NCBI GenBank assembly: GCA_963705545.1
Contig: CAVPJX010000001.1
Location: forward strand, 1,116,001 to 1,180,000
Direction of reading: 5' to 3'
Length of the DNA: 64,000 nt
Origin: DATBLY01 sp963705545
Lineage (GTDB): Bacteria; Actinomycetota; UBA4738; HRBIN12
The notes beneath the pieces are model-generated. The model was given only the letters and a program-made list of their open reading frames with translations. It did no database searches and had not been told where the DNA came from. Positions 42,051 to 50,415 of this stretch are shown here, in pieces (positions within the stretch are counted from its first letter, which is position 1; every line of letters begins with the position of its first letter). Position numbers and translations under genes: made by a program.

Positions 42051-43147
42051 CCGACGTACACCCGCGGGACGCGACGGCCGATCCGCGTCACGATCTCGTA
42101 CCCGATCGTCCCGGCCAGGCCGGCAAGCTCCTCGGCACCGATCTCCTCGTCTCCCTGCGCCCCGATCAGCACGACCTCGTCCCCCGGCTCCACGGGGCCG
42201 TCGCCGCAATCGATCATGAGCTGATCCATCGTCACGTTCCCGGCGACCCGTCGGCGCCGCCCTCGGATCAGGACGTCGGCCCGCGAGGACAGCGACCGAG
42301 GGTAGCCGTCGGCGTACCCGACCGGCACCGTCGCGATCGATGCATCGCGGTCGAGCCGGTAGTGGAGCCCGTAGGAGATCCGCTCGCCCGCCGAGAGCGG
42401 CTTCACGTTCACGACCGTCGAGCGCCAACCGAGCGCGGGCCGGAGCCCGAGGTCGTCGCCGACGCCGGGCGCAGGCGGCAGCCCGTAGATCCCGATGCCG
42501 GGCCGGACGAGGGACAGATGCGAACGCGGATGCACGATCACGCCCCCGGTGTTCGCCGCGTGCAGCACCCCGGGATCGTGCCCGGCCGCGCGCACCCCGT
42601 CGACGGCGGCCTCGAACCGATCGAGCTGGAGCTCCGTCGCGACCGGGTCCTCGGCCGAGACGGCCAGGTGCGTCCAGAAGCCCTCGAGCCGCAGGCCGGC
42701 GGCGAGCACGCGCTCCACGAACCCCGTGGCCTCCTCGGGGGGCCAGAGGCCGCCTCGGTGCATGCCGGTGTCCACCTTCACGTGAACACCGAGCGGGCGT
42801 CCGCCGGCCGCGGCGGCGAGGCGGCGGGCGGCGGCGTCCGTGTACAGGGGCGGCGTGAGGCGAGCCTCGATCGCGGCGCGCTCGGAGCCCTCCGGGAGCT
42901 CGGACAGGACGAGCACCGGCACCGTGACGCCCGCCGACCGGAGCGCGAGCCCCTCTTCGACCAGGGCCACCCCGACCCAGGTCGCGCCGCCCTCGAGGGC
43001 GGCTCGGGCGACCTCGGGTGCTCCGTGCCCGTACGCGTCTGCCTTCACGACCGCCATCAGCGCGGCACCCCCGGGCTTCAGGACGCCGACGTTGTGACGG
43101 ATCGCGCCGAGGTCGACCTCGACCCGGGTCGCGCGGAAGTCCGTCAC
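42047..43147 (-). CDS. alr: alanine racemase
   Basis: A PLP enzyme that makes D-alanine for peptidoglycan. 366 residues: PLP-Lys in AVVKADAYGHGA (about 35), RPGIGIYGLPP and the second catalytic Tyr region ISYGLHYRLDRDASIATVPVGYADGYPRSLS, closing with MDQLMIDCGDGPVEPGDEVVLIG. The GTG start overlaps the nnr stop as GTGA. Confidence 0.96.
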   Translation of the reverse strand: MTDFRATRVEVDLGAIRHNVGVLKPGGAALMAVVKADAYGHGAPEVARAALEGGATWVGVALVEEGLALRSAGVTVPVLVLSELPEGSERAAIEARLTPPLYTDAAARRLAAAAGGRPLGVHVKVDTGMHRGGLWPPEEATGFVERVLAAGLRLEGFWTHLAVSAEDPVATELQLDRFEAAVDGVRAAGHDPGVLHAANTGGVIVHPRSHLSLVRPGIGIYGLPPAPGVGDDLGLRPALGWRSTVVNVKPLSAGERISYGLHYRLDRDASIATVPVGYADGYPRSLSSRADVLIRGRRRRVAGNVTMDQLMIDCGDGPVEPGDEVVLIGAQGDEEIGAEELAGLAGTIGYEIVTRIGRRVPRVYVG

Positions 43148-44676
43148 GCGAGCCTCACGTGGGCAACGGCATCGGGGATCGCGTCGATCAGGTCGCCGGC
43201 GACCACCCCCTCCCCCCGTTCGCTCCCGGCCGACAGCCCCGCCAGCCCGTGGAGGTACGCCCCGGCCGACGCCGCGTCCCCGGGAGCCGTGCCGCGAGCC
43301 AGCAGCCCCGCGATCATGCCCGTGAGGACGTCGCCCGACCCCGCGGTCGCGAGGAAGGCGCTGCCCGTGGGGTTGATCGCGACCGTCCCTCTGGGCTCCG
43401 CCACGACCGTGCGGCTCCCCTTGAGCAGGGTGGTGCAGCCGGTCGATGCGGCGAGCTCCCGCACGGCTCCCAGGCGGTCCCGTTCGAGCTCGAGGCCCTC
43501 CACCCCGGTGAGCCGGGAGAACTCCCCCGCGTGGGGCGTGAGGACGGCGTCGGCCTCCCGCTCGGCGAGATCGGCGGCTCGGCCCGCGAACGCGTTGAGC
43601 CCGTCCGCATCCAGGACCAGCGGGACCGGAGCGTTACGCACCAGCGCGCGGACGAACCCCGCCGTCTCGGGGTGCGTCGAGAGCCCGGGCCCGAGCGCCA
43701 GGGCGTCCGCCCGTTCGGCCGCCTCCAGCACCACCGGCAGGGCCGACGACGACACGGAGCCCTCGGCCGTCTCGGGCAGCGCTCGGAACGTCGCCTCGGT
43801 CAGTCCCGCGCCGACGACGGGCAGGACGCTCGAGGGAACGGCCACGGTGACCAGGCCGGCGCCGACCCGACCCGCCGCACGCGCGATCAGCCGTGCAGCG
43901 CCCGGCATCTCCCGCGAGCCCGCGACGATCAGCACGACGCCGGACGCTCGCTTGTGGGTGTCCGCATCGCGCACGGGCAACGCCGCGCACACGTCCTCGG
44001 GCTCGATCAGGAACGCGTCCGCCCGGATCAGGTCGTCGGGGAAGCCGATGTCGACGACCCGCAGCATCCCCGCGCGCTCCGCGCCGGGCAGCAGGACGGC
44101 GCCCACCTTCGCGGCACCGAACGTGACCGTGAGGTCCGCGCGCACCGCGACGCCCTCGACCGCACCCGAGGCGCCGTCCACCCCCGACGGGATGTCCACG
44201 GCCACCACCGGCACCCCCGGCTCGACGAGCCCAGCGATGGCCTCGGCCCACGCATCGTCCGGCCGTCCGCGGAACCCGGTCCCGAAGATCGCGTCGATCG
44301 CCACGTCGGCTCGCGCGACCTCCCGTTCGAGCGTCGCCGGTGAGAACGGAAGGACCCGAACACGGTCCACCTCCCCGAGCCGCACCAGATGCGTCGCGGC
44401 CGGCTCCCGCAGGTCGCTCCCCACCTCGAGCAGCACCACGGTCGCGACCACGCCCCATCGCGAGAGGTGCCGAGCCGCCGCCAGGCCGTCCCCACCGTTG
44501 TTGCCCTTCCCGCACACGATCACGGCACGACGCCCGTAGGCGCCGCCGACGAGGTCGACGGCGGCCCGCGCCACGGCGCGTCCCGCCCGGTCCATCAGGT
44601 CGGTCGCGGCGGTTCCCCTCGCCTGCGTGGCCCGGTCCAGCTCGGTCGCCTGATCCGGCGTGAGCACCGGCTTCAT
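43144..44676 (-). CDS. nnr: bifunctional NAD(P)H-hydrate epimerase / dehydratase
   Basis: Repairs hydrated NADH/NADPH. 510 residues with two domains: the epimerase domain with VIVCGKGNNGGDGLAAARHL (about 52-71) to about residue 215, then the ADP-dependent dehydratase, with LALGPGLSTHPET, ADGLNAFAG, LTPHAGEFSRLTG and the nucleotide site GSGDVLTGMIAGLLARG near 445. This fused layout is common in actinobacteria. The ATG overlaps the acpS stop as ATGA. Confidence 0.95.
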   Translation of the reverse strand: MKPVLTPDQATELDRATQARGTAATDLMDRAGRAVARAAVDLVGGAYGRRAVIVCGKGNNGGDGLAAARHLSRWGVVATVVLLEVGSDLREPAATHLVRLGEVDRVRVLPFSPATLEREVARADVAIDAIFGTGFRGRPDDAWAEAIAGLVEPGVPVVAVDIPSGVDGASGAVEGVAVRADLTVTFGAAKVGAVLLPGAERAGMLRVVDIGFPDDLIRADAFLIEPEDVCAALPVRDADTHKRASGVVLIVAGSREMPGAARLIARAAGRVGAGLVTVAVPSSVLPVVGAGLTEATFRALPETAEGSVSSSALPVVLEAAERADALALGPGLSTHPETAGFVRALVRNAPVPLVLDADGLNAFAGRAADLAEREADAVLTPHAGEFSRLTGVEGLELERDRLGAVRELAASTGCTTLLKGSRTVVAEPRGTVAINPTGSAFLATAGSGDVLTGMIAGLLARGTAPGDAASAGAYLHGLAGLSAGSERGEGVVAGDLIDAIPDAVAHVRLA

Positions 44677-45047
44677 CCGCGCACCGCCACGGCGAACGCC
44701 ACCGCGTTCGCCCGCTCGTGGGTGAACGTGATCAGGACGCGCTCGACCCCCAGCGCGTCCGCCCGCCGCTTCGCGTTGCCCTCCAGGACGATCTCGGGTG
44801 CGCCGCTCGGCGCACGCCGGACGTGGATGTCCTGCCAGCGCCTCCCGCGGTACCCGCCGAGCGCCTTGATGACCGCCTCTCGCGCCGCGAACCGGCCCGC
44901 GTACGACTCGGCCGGACGAGCCTTCGAATCGCAGTAGGCGCGCTCCTCCGGCGTGAACACCCGCTCGCGCATCGTCGGGTGCCGCTCGAGCGCGCGCTCC
45001 ACACGGGCGATCTCGCTGATGTCGACCCCGAGCCCGACGATCTCCAC
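44673..45047 (-). CDS. acpS: holo-[acyl-carrier-protein] synthase AcpS
   Basis: Transfers 4'-phosphopantetheine from CoA to acyl carrier protein. 124 residues: GVGVDISEIARVERAL at the start (actually VDISEIARVERAL with Mg-binding Asp), FTPEERAYCDSK, then RFAAREAVIKALGGYRG with the catalytic Glu/Lys. It is the first gene of the eleven-gene operon, starting at GTG with TAGCCT 7 nt upstream and no SD. Confidence 0.94.
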   Translation of the reverse strand: MEIVGLGVDISEIARVERALERHPTMRERVFTPEERAYCDSKARPAESYAGRFAAREAVIKALGGYRGRRWQDIHVRRAPSGAPEIVLEGNAKRRADALGVERVLITFTHERANAVAFAVAVRG

Positions 45048-45054
45048 GGACGGA

Positions 45055-45060
45055 AGGCTA
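45055..45060 (-). promoter_or_regulatory. -10 box TAGCCT heading the acpS-galE operon
   Basis: TAGCCT on the minus strand, 7 nt from GTG 45047. It is the only clear promoter signal for the whole overlapping gene set down to 35732. Confidence 0.5.
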
Positions 45061-45080
45061 GACGACGGGAGCCCGTCGTC
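45061..45080 (-). terminator. hairpin after the secreted-protein gene
   Basis: GACGACGG / CCGTCGTC with a 4-nt loop between the stop at 45111 and the acpS promoter. No U-tract follows. Confidence 0.5.
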
Positions 45081-45110
45081 GGCTCCCGTCCCCCGGAGGA
45101 TCGACGACCG

Positions 45111-46433
45111 CTAGCCGACCGAGCGCGGCACCACGTCGAGGACGCCGGTCTCCGGGCTGTCGAAGAGCCGGATCACCCGGACCTCGCCGTCGCCCAGCCG
45201 CGCCGCGATCAGGGATCCCCACGAGGTCCCGAACGCGGTGCGCCCGCTGAGCGTCGATGCTCCCGCGTACCAGCCGTCGAACCCGAACACCGGCTCCGCG
45301 GTCGCGGCCTGGATCACGAAGGCCCGGCTGCCGTCGCGGGGCAGGAACGCGAACCGCCGATCGTCGATCCACGCGAGGTCGCCGAAGGCGAACAGCGTGT
45401 CGAGTTCGAACCGGTCGGCCGCGGCACCGGCGCGGGCGACCACGAAGACCGATGAGGCGCCGTCACGATCGGACGTCAGCCCCGCGACCCAGGTCCCCGA
45501 GGGCGACAGCGACAGCGCGGAAGCGCCGACCGGGACCGTCGCGAACGCCGCGAGCCGGCCCGTCGTCGGGTTCAGCAGCGAGAGCGATCGACCGTCGAGC
45601 ACGAGGATGCGATCACCGTCGATCGTCACGCTCCGGGCCGAACCGTGCCAGACGATCCGATCGTCCCGCCCGTCGATCCGGTGGACCCAGTGCTCGCCCC
45701 CGTGCCGTTCGATGGCGACCATCCGGCTCCCGGACCGGCTCAAGCAGACCGCCGCGAGCCGCGGCGAGCGAGGGCCACTCACGAGCTCGATCCTTCGGAT
45801 CACCCGGAGCGAGGGCAGGTCGCGCAGGACCACGAAACCGGAACGATCCACCCGCGCCGCCTCCACGACCCGACGGGATCCCGGACACAGGTCCACGTCG
45901 ATCGCGTACCCGTCGCCGGGGCCGTACGCGAGCGTCTTCCCCTCGGCGTCCAGGCCCATCAGGCGGTGCGGGCCGATGTTGACCCCGACGACGAACCGCG
46001 TCGGCCCCCGACCGTCGGGCACCGGCAGCGGAGCCGCGGCCCGCATGAGCAGGTCGGGGTCGATCTGGCTGCAGAGCCCGGACCACCAACGCCCGTCCTG
46101 CTGAGCGATGAACGCGCCGATCCGATCTCCGATCTCCGCCTCGAAGGCACAGGAGGCGTCGCTCGACCCGGCACGGAGCTCGATCGTGGCGCCGAGATCT
46201 CCCTTGACGGCCGTTTCGACCTCGAAGGTGTAGTCCGCGTACGCGGGCTCGTCCTCGGCCGGGCGCACGCCGGTCAGCGTCCCGATGAACGCGCCTTCGG
46301 CCCGCTGCAGCGCGTCGCGCGGGTCCCCGAGGAAGCAGGAACACGCGTGGGCCGCGGGGGCGACCAAGAGCGACAGCGTGACGGCCGAGACGACGAGCAG
46401 AGGCGCGCGGCGCCGGAGGGTCCGTGGCTTCAT
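45111..46433 (-). CDS. secreted protein with CSC motif and WD-like repeats
   Basis: 440 residues. A signal peptide (LLVVSAVTLSLLVAPAAHA) is followed at once by C-S-C-F-L-G-D-P-R-D-A-L-Q-R-A-E, the pattern of bacterial TIMP/NTR-like domains, to about residue 130. The rest holds repeated beta strands (RIVWHGSARSVTIDGDRILVLDGRSLSLL, ALSLSPSGTWVAGLTSDRDG), suggesting a propeller. The ATG has GAGGAG in front. The function is unknown; it is exported, and the first Cys could also carry lipid, although no perfect lipobox is seen. Confidence 0.75.
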   Translation of the reverse strand: MKPRTLRRRAPLLVVSAVTLSLLVAPAAHACSCFLGDPRDALQRAEGAFIGTLTGVRPAEDEPAYADYTFEVETAVKGDLGATIELRAGSSDASCAFEAEIGDRIGAFIAQQDGRWWSGLCSQIDPDLLMRAAAPLPVPDGRGPTRFVVGVNIGPHRLMGLDAEGKTLAYGPGDGYAIDVDLCPGSRRVVEAARVDRSGFVVLRDLPSLRVIRRIELVSGPRSPRLAAVCLSRSGSRMVAIERHGGEHWVHRIDGRDDRIVWHGSARSVTIDGDRILVLDGRSLSLLNPTTGRLAAFATVPVGASALSLSPSGTWVAGLTSDRDGASSVFVVARAGAAADRFELDTLFAFGDLAWIDDRRFAFLPRDGSRAFVIQAATAEPVFGFDGWYAGASTLSGRTAFGTSWGSLIAARLGDGEVRVIRLFDSPETGVLDVVPRSVG

Positions 46434-46453
46434 GCGCTCCTCATGCCGCGGCG

Positions 46454-48277
46454 CTACTCGACCGTGACGCTCTTCGCGAGGTTCCTGGGCTGATCCACGT
46501 CGCATCCGCGGAGCTTCGCTACGTGGTACGCGAACAGCTGCAGCGGGACGGTCACGACGACGGGCGAGAGCAGCTCGGGGGTGCGCGGGACCTCGACGAC
46601 GTGGTCCACGATGCCGGGGAGCTCGGAGTCCCCCTCGGTGACCACGGCGATCACCGACGCACCCCGGGCCCGGACCTCCTGGATGTTCGAGACCATCTTC
46701 GGGTACACGTGGCACTCGGTCGCCACCGCGACGACCAGCACCCCGGGCTCGACCAGCGCGATGGGTCCGTGCTTCAGCTCTCCGCCCGGGTGGCCCTCCG
46801 CGTGGATGTAGCTGATCTCCTTGAGCTTCAGGGCGCCCTCGAGGGCGGCCGGGTATCCGGTGTGGCGACCGATGAAGAGCACGTCCCGTGCACCGTGGTA
46901 GCGGACCGCGAGGCTCCGGACGATCGGGTCCGTGACCTCGATCGCGCGCGCGACCTGCGCCGGCAGCTCGTCCATCCGCGCGAGGACCTCGGCGATCTCG
47001 CTCGGGAACATCGCCCCGCGGACCTGCGCCAGGTAGAGGGCGACGAGGAAGAGGGAGGCCATCTGGGTCGCGAAGGTCTTCGTGGCGGCGACGCCGATCT
47101 CGGGGCCGGCATGCATGTACAGGACGGCGTCGGCCTCCCGGGCCAGCGAGGACCCGACCGTGTTCGTCACCGCGATCACGTGCGAGCCCTGTCGCTTCGC
47201 GTGCCGCGCCGCTTCCAACGTGTCGATCGTCTCGCCGGACTGGCTCACGGCGAGGGTCAGCGTGTCGGGTCCGAGCACGGGATCCCGATAGCGGAACTCC
47301 GACGCGATCTCGATCTCGACCGGGAGCCGCGTCCAGTGCTCGACCGCGTACTTCGCGACCATCCCGGAGTGGAACGCGGTGCCGCACGCCACGACGAACA
47401 CCTTGTCGACCTCACGCAGCACGTCGTCACTGATCCGGAGCTCGTCCATCACGATCCGCTCGTCGACCACCCGGCCGCTCAGCGTGTCGCGGAGGGCCGC
47501 GGGCTGCTCGTGGATCTCCTTCAGCATGAAGTCGTCGTAGCCGCCCTTGCGCGCGCGCGCGACGTCCCGCTCGATCTCGAGCGGGACCGGGTCCACCGGC
47601 GTTCCGTCGAACGATGTCACCCGCACGCCGTCGCGGCGGACCTCGACGAGCTGGCCCTCCTCGACGGGGATCACGATCCCGCTGCGATCGAGCAGCGCGG
47701 GGATGTCGGAGGCGAGCAGGGCCTCCCCGTCCCCGACCCCGACCACGAGCGGCGAGGAGACCTTCGCCCCGACGATCAACCCGGGGTCGTCGGAGGACAG
47801 GGCCACGATCGCGTAGGCGCCCTCGAGCTCGCGGACCGTCGCACGGACCGCCTCGGCGAGCCCGAGATCGAGCCTCGTCTCCAGCAGGTGCGCGATGCAT
47901 TCCGTGTCCGTCTCGGACGCGAAGACGTGCCCCTCCTTCTCCAGCCGGGATCGGAGCGATCGGAAGTTCTCGAGGATGCCGTTGTGGATCACGGCGACCC
48001 GGCCCGCGCAGTCCACGTGCGGATGCGCATTGGCGTCGGTGGGCGCCCCGTGCGTGGCCCAGCGCGTGTGCCCGATCCCCGTCGAACCCGCGAGACCGTC
48101 GGCAGCGAGCGCCGCCTCGAGCTCCGAGAGCTTCCCGGCGCGCTTGGTCACGCTCAGCCCGCCGTCCGCGACGGCGACGCCCGCGGAGTCGTATCCGCGG
48201 TATTCGAGCCGTCGCAGACCCTCGAGGATGATCGGGAGTGCCTGGTCGGGACCCACGTAGCCCACGATGCCGCACAT
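46454..48277 (-). CDS. glmS: glutamine-fructose-6-phosphate aminotransferase
   Basis: Makes glucosamine-6-phosphate for UDP-GlcNAc. 607 residues, full length. Cys2 (after Met removal Cys1) in MCGIVGYVG is the amidotransferase nucleophile; RRLEYRGYDSAGVAV and HTRWATHGAPTDANAHPH complete that domain. Two SIS domains follow (ACGTAFHSGMVAKYAVE and IGRHTGYPAALEGALKLKEISYIHAE), and the C-terminus DQPRNLAKSVTVE is typical. It lies downstream of glmM, the next pathway step. Confidence 0.98.
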   Translation of the reverse strand: MCGIVGYVGPDQALPIILEGLRRLEYRGYDSAGVAVADGGLSVTKRAGKLSELEAALAADGLAGSTGIGHTRWATHGAPTDANAHPHVDCAGRVAVIHNGILENFRSLRSRLEKEGHVFASETDTECIAHLLETRLDLGLAEAVRATVRELEGAYAIVALSSDDPGLIVGAKVSSPLVVGVGDGEALLASDIPALLDRSGIVIPVEEGQLVEVRRDGVRVTSFDGTPVDPVPLEIERDVARARKGGYDDFMLKEIHEQPAALRDTLSGRVVDERIVMDELRISDDVLREVDKVFVVACGTAFHSGMVAKYAVEHWTRLPVEIEIASEFRYRDPVLGPDTLTLAVSQSGETIDTLEAARHAKRQGSHVIAVTNTVGSSLAREADAVLYMHAGPEIGVAATKTFATQMASLFLVALYLAQVRGAMFPSEIAEVLARMDELPAQVARAIEVTDPIVRSLAVRYHGARDVLFIGRHTGYPAALEGALKLKEISYIHAEGHPGGELKHGPIALVEPGVLVVAVATECHVYPKMVSNIQEVRARGASVIAVVTEGDSELPGIVDHVVEVPRTPELLSPVVVTVPLQLFAYHVAKLRGCDVDQPRNLAKSVTVE

Positions 48278-48288
48278 GAGGTCGTTCG

Positions 48289-48294
48289 AGCCTA
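48289..48294 (-). promoter_or_regulatory. -10 box TAGGCT of glmS
   Basis: TAGGCT on the minus strand, 11 nt from the ATG, in the 40-nt gap after glmM. It would allow glmS to be transcribed separately. Confidence 0.4.
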
Positions 48295-48317
48295 GCAGGG
48301 CGCCGACGACACCCGGG

Positions 48318-49649
48318 TCAGGCCGCGCCGAGCGATGCGACGACGGCCCCGGCGATCGCCTCCGCCTCCCGCTCGGCGGCCGCGCCGTCCTCGGCCTCGA
48401 CCATCACCCGCACGAGCGGCTCGGTCCCCGACGCGCGGACCAGGACCCGCCCGGCTCCTGCGAACGCCTCCTCGGCCCGGCGGACCGCGGTCCATACGTC
48501 GTCCGCGCCTGGCAGCCCCGACCGGTCCCGGACACGGACGTTCACGATCACCTGCGGGAACCGGCGCATGCACGCCGCGAGCTGCGCGACCGAGGTCCCG
48601 TCCGCGACCGCCAGCGAGAGGAACCGGACCGCCGTCAGGAGGCCGTCGCCGGTCGTGGCGTGCTCGCGGAAGATCACGTGCCCCGATTGCTCGCCGCCGA
48701 GCATCGCGCCGGTCCGCAGCATCTCCTCGAGCACGTACCGGTCGCCCACCTGCGTCGTGACGACCTCGATGCCCGCATCCCGCATCGCCTGATGGAAACC
48801 CAGGTTCGCCATCACCGTGGTGACGACGCGATGTCCGTCGAGCCGGCCGGCGTGATCCATGTGCAGCGCGCACGCGGCGAGCACCTGATCGCCGTCGACG
48901 ACGTTGCCTCCCGCGTCGGCGAAGACGGCCCGGTCGGCGTCGCCGTCGTGGGCGACCCCCGCGTCGGCGCCGAGGCGCACGACCTCCGACGCGACCACCT
49001 CCGGATGCAGCGCGCCGCACCCGACGTTGATGTTGTCGCCATCGGGCGCATCGTGGATCGCGTGGACCTCGGCGCCCAGCCGCATGAGCACCTCGGGCGC
49101 GAACCCGGACGCCGCGCCGTTCGCACAGTCCACCACGACGCGCAGCCCGTCGAGCTTGCCCTCGGCGGAGGCGATCAGGTGGTCGAGGTAGCGCTCGCGC
49201 CCCGCGGCTGGCTCGAGAGATCGGCCGGCGGAGGAGGCAGGCGCACGCTCGATCAGGGCGGCCTCGATCTCATCCTCCATCTCGTCAGGCAGCTTCATCC
49301 CCGACGCGTCGAAGAACTTGATCCCGTTGTCGCCCGGCGGGTTGTGGGACGCGGAGATCACGACCCCCGCGGATGCTCCGAGCTCGACGGTGAGGAACGC
49401 GATCGCCGGGGTCGGCTCCACGCCCACGAGGACGGCGTCGCCACCGGCCGACCGGATGCCATCGACCAGCGCACGCTCCAACCAGCCGCCGGACCGGCGC
49501 GTGTCTCGACCGATCACGATCGACGGTCGCTCGTCTCGGTGCCGACGCAAGACGAGGACCGCCGCACGGCCCAGATCCGTGGCGAGGTCTTCGGTCAGGT
49601 CGGTCCCGGCGACGCCACGGATGCCGTCGGTGCCGAACAGTCGCGCCAT
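48318..49649 (-). CDS. glmM: phosphoglucosamine mutase
   Basis: Converts glucosamine-6-P to glucosamine-1-P. 443 residues from ATG 49649: MARLFGTDGIRGVAG start, active phosphoserine in ISASHNPPGDNGIKFFD (about 100), metal-binding DGDADRAVFAD (about 240), sugar-binding GEQSGHVIF near 325 and the phosphate site RASGTEPLVRVMVE near 410. TAGCCT ends 7 nt before the ATG, indicating a leaderless message. Confidence 0.98.
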   Translation of the reverse strand: MARLFGTDGIRGVAGTDLTEDLATDLGRAAVLVLRRHRDERPSIVIGRDTRRSGGWLERALVDGIRSAGGDAVLVGVEPTPAIAFLTVELGASAGVVISASHNPPGDNGIKFFDASGMKLPDEMEDEIEAALIERAPASSAGRSLEPAAGRERYLDHLIASAEGKLDGLRVVVDCANGAASGFAPEVLMRLGAEVHAIHDAPDGDNINVGCGALHPEVVASEVVRLGADAGVAHDGDADRAVFADAGGNVVDGDQVLAACALHMDHAGRLDGHRVVTTVMANLGFHQAMRDAGIEVVTTQVGDRYVLEEMLRTGAMLGGEQSGHVIFREHATTGDGLLTAVRFLSLAVADGTSVAQLAACMRRFPQVIVNVRVRDRSGLPGADDVWTAVRRAEEAFAGAGRVLVRASGTEPLVRVMVEAEDGAAAEREAEAIAGAVVASLGAA

Positions 49650-49656
49650 CGGTGCC

Positions 49657-49662
49657 AGGCTA
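49657..49662 (-). promoter_or_regulatory. -10 box TAGCCT of glmM
   Basis: TAGCCT on the minus strand, 7 nt from the ATG at 49649, divergent from the DUF2007 gene. Confidence 0.5.
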
Positions 49663-49747
49663 CCGGAGGTGGCGTTCACCCCGCGGTCGACCGGCGGGCC
49701 GCGCGGGTGATCGACGAGGATGTCGCCGGCGTGGGAGGATCGGCCTC

Positions 49748-50017
49748 ATGGCGGAACTGGTCAGGGTGTATTCGAGCGGCAACACGTTCGACGGCGAGCT
49801 CACGAGGGGACGGCTCGAGGCCGAGGGGATCCCGGTCATGGTGAAGGGCGAGGGCGAGGGACCGTACCGCGCCGGACCCGTCGACCTCTGGGTCCCGGCG
49901 GAGCGGGAGGCGGATGCCAGGGCCATCCTCAGCGCGATCGAACGCGGAGAGTTCGCGGTGGACAACGACGATGCCGACACCGCTCCGGATGATGGAACCG
50001 ACCATCCGGCCGACTGA
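49748..50017 (+). CDS. DUF2007 (putative signal-transducing) domain protein
   Basis: 89 residues. VRVYSSGNTFDGELTRGRLEAEGIPVMVKGEG and VDLWVPAEREADARAIL match the DUF2007 pattern, a small GlnB-like ferredoxin-fold domain of unknown role. The C-terminal 20 residues are acidic (DNDDADTAPDDG). The ATG has GGAGG 9 nt upstream. It is the only plus-strand gene between 36 and 64 kb, squeezed between glmM and rpsI. Confidence 0.8.
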   Translation: MAELVRVYSSGNTFDGELTRGRLEAEGIPVMVKGEGEGPYRAGPVDLWVPAEREADARAILSAIERGEFAVDNDDADTAPDDGTDHPAD

Positions 50018-50019
50018 GG

Positions 50020-50415
50020 TCAGCGCTTCGAGTACTGCGGCGCCTTACGGGCCTTCTTCAGCCCGTACTTGCGGCGCTCCTTCTCGCGGGCGTCCCGGGT
50101 GAGGTAGCCCTCAGCCTTCAACTGCGCCCGCAGCTCGGGGTCGAGCTCGATCAAGGCCCGGGCGATCCCCAACCGGAGCGCACCCGCCTGCCCGTTGATC
50201 CCGCCGCCCTTGATCGTGGCGACGACGTCGAAGTCCTTCTCACGACCGACCAGCCGTAGCGGTGACTGTGCGACCATCCGATGCACGCGCGTCGGGAAGT
50301 ATTCGTCGAGCGAACGGCCACCGATGTCGAAGTTCCCCGAGCCGGGAACGAGGCGCACGCGGGCGACGGCTTCCTTCCGACGGCCGGTGATGATCTTCAT
50401 CGCGCTGGGGGCCAC
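50020..50415 (-). CDS. rpsI: 30S ribosomal protein S9
   Basis: 131 residues: TGRRKEAVARVRLVPGSGNFDIGGRSLDEYF, the GGGINGQAGALRLGIARAL core and the tRNA-contacting basic end KKARKAPQYSKR. The GTG at 50415 abuts the rplM stop exactly; ATG 50400 (MKIITGRRK) is the alternative start. The pair rplM-rpsI is universal. Confidence 0.97.
   Translation of the reverse strand: MAPSAMKIITGRRKEAVARVRLVPGSGNFDIGGRSLDEYFPTRVHRMVAQSPLRLVGREKDFDVVATIKGGGINGQAGALRLGIARALIELDPELRAQLKAEGYLTRDAREKERRKYGLKKARKAPQYSKR

Noticed and set aside
46424..48295. 623-codon open frame opposite glmS
   Set aside because: The same kind of antisense shadow; no recognisable motif, while glmS is full length with all catalytic residues.
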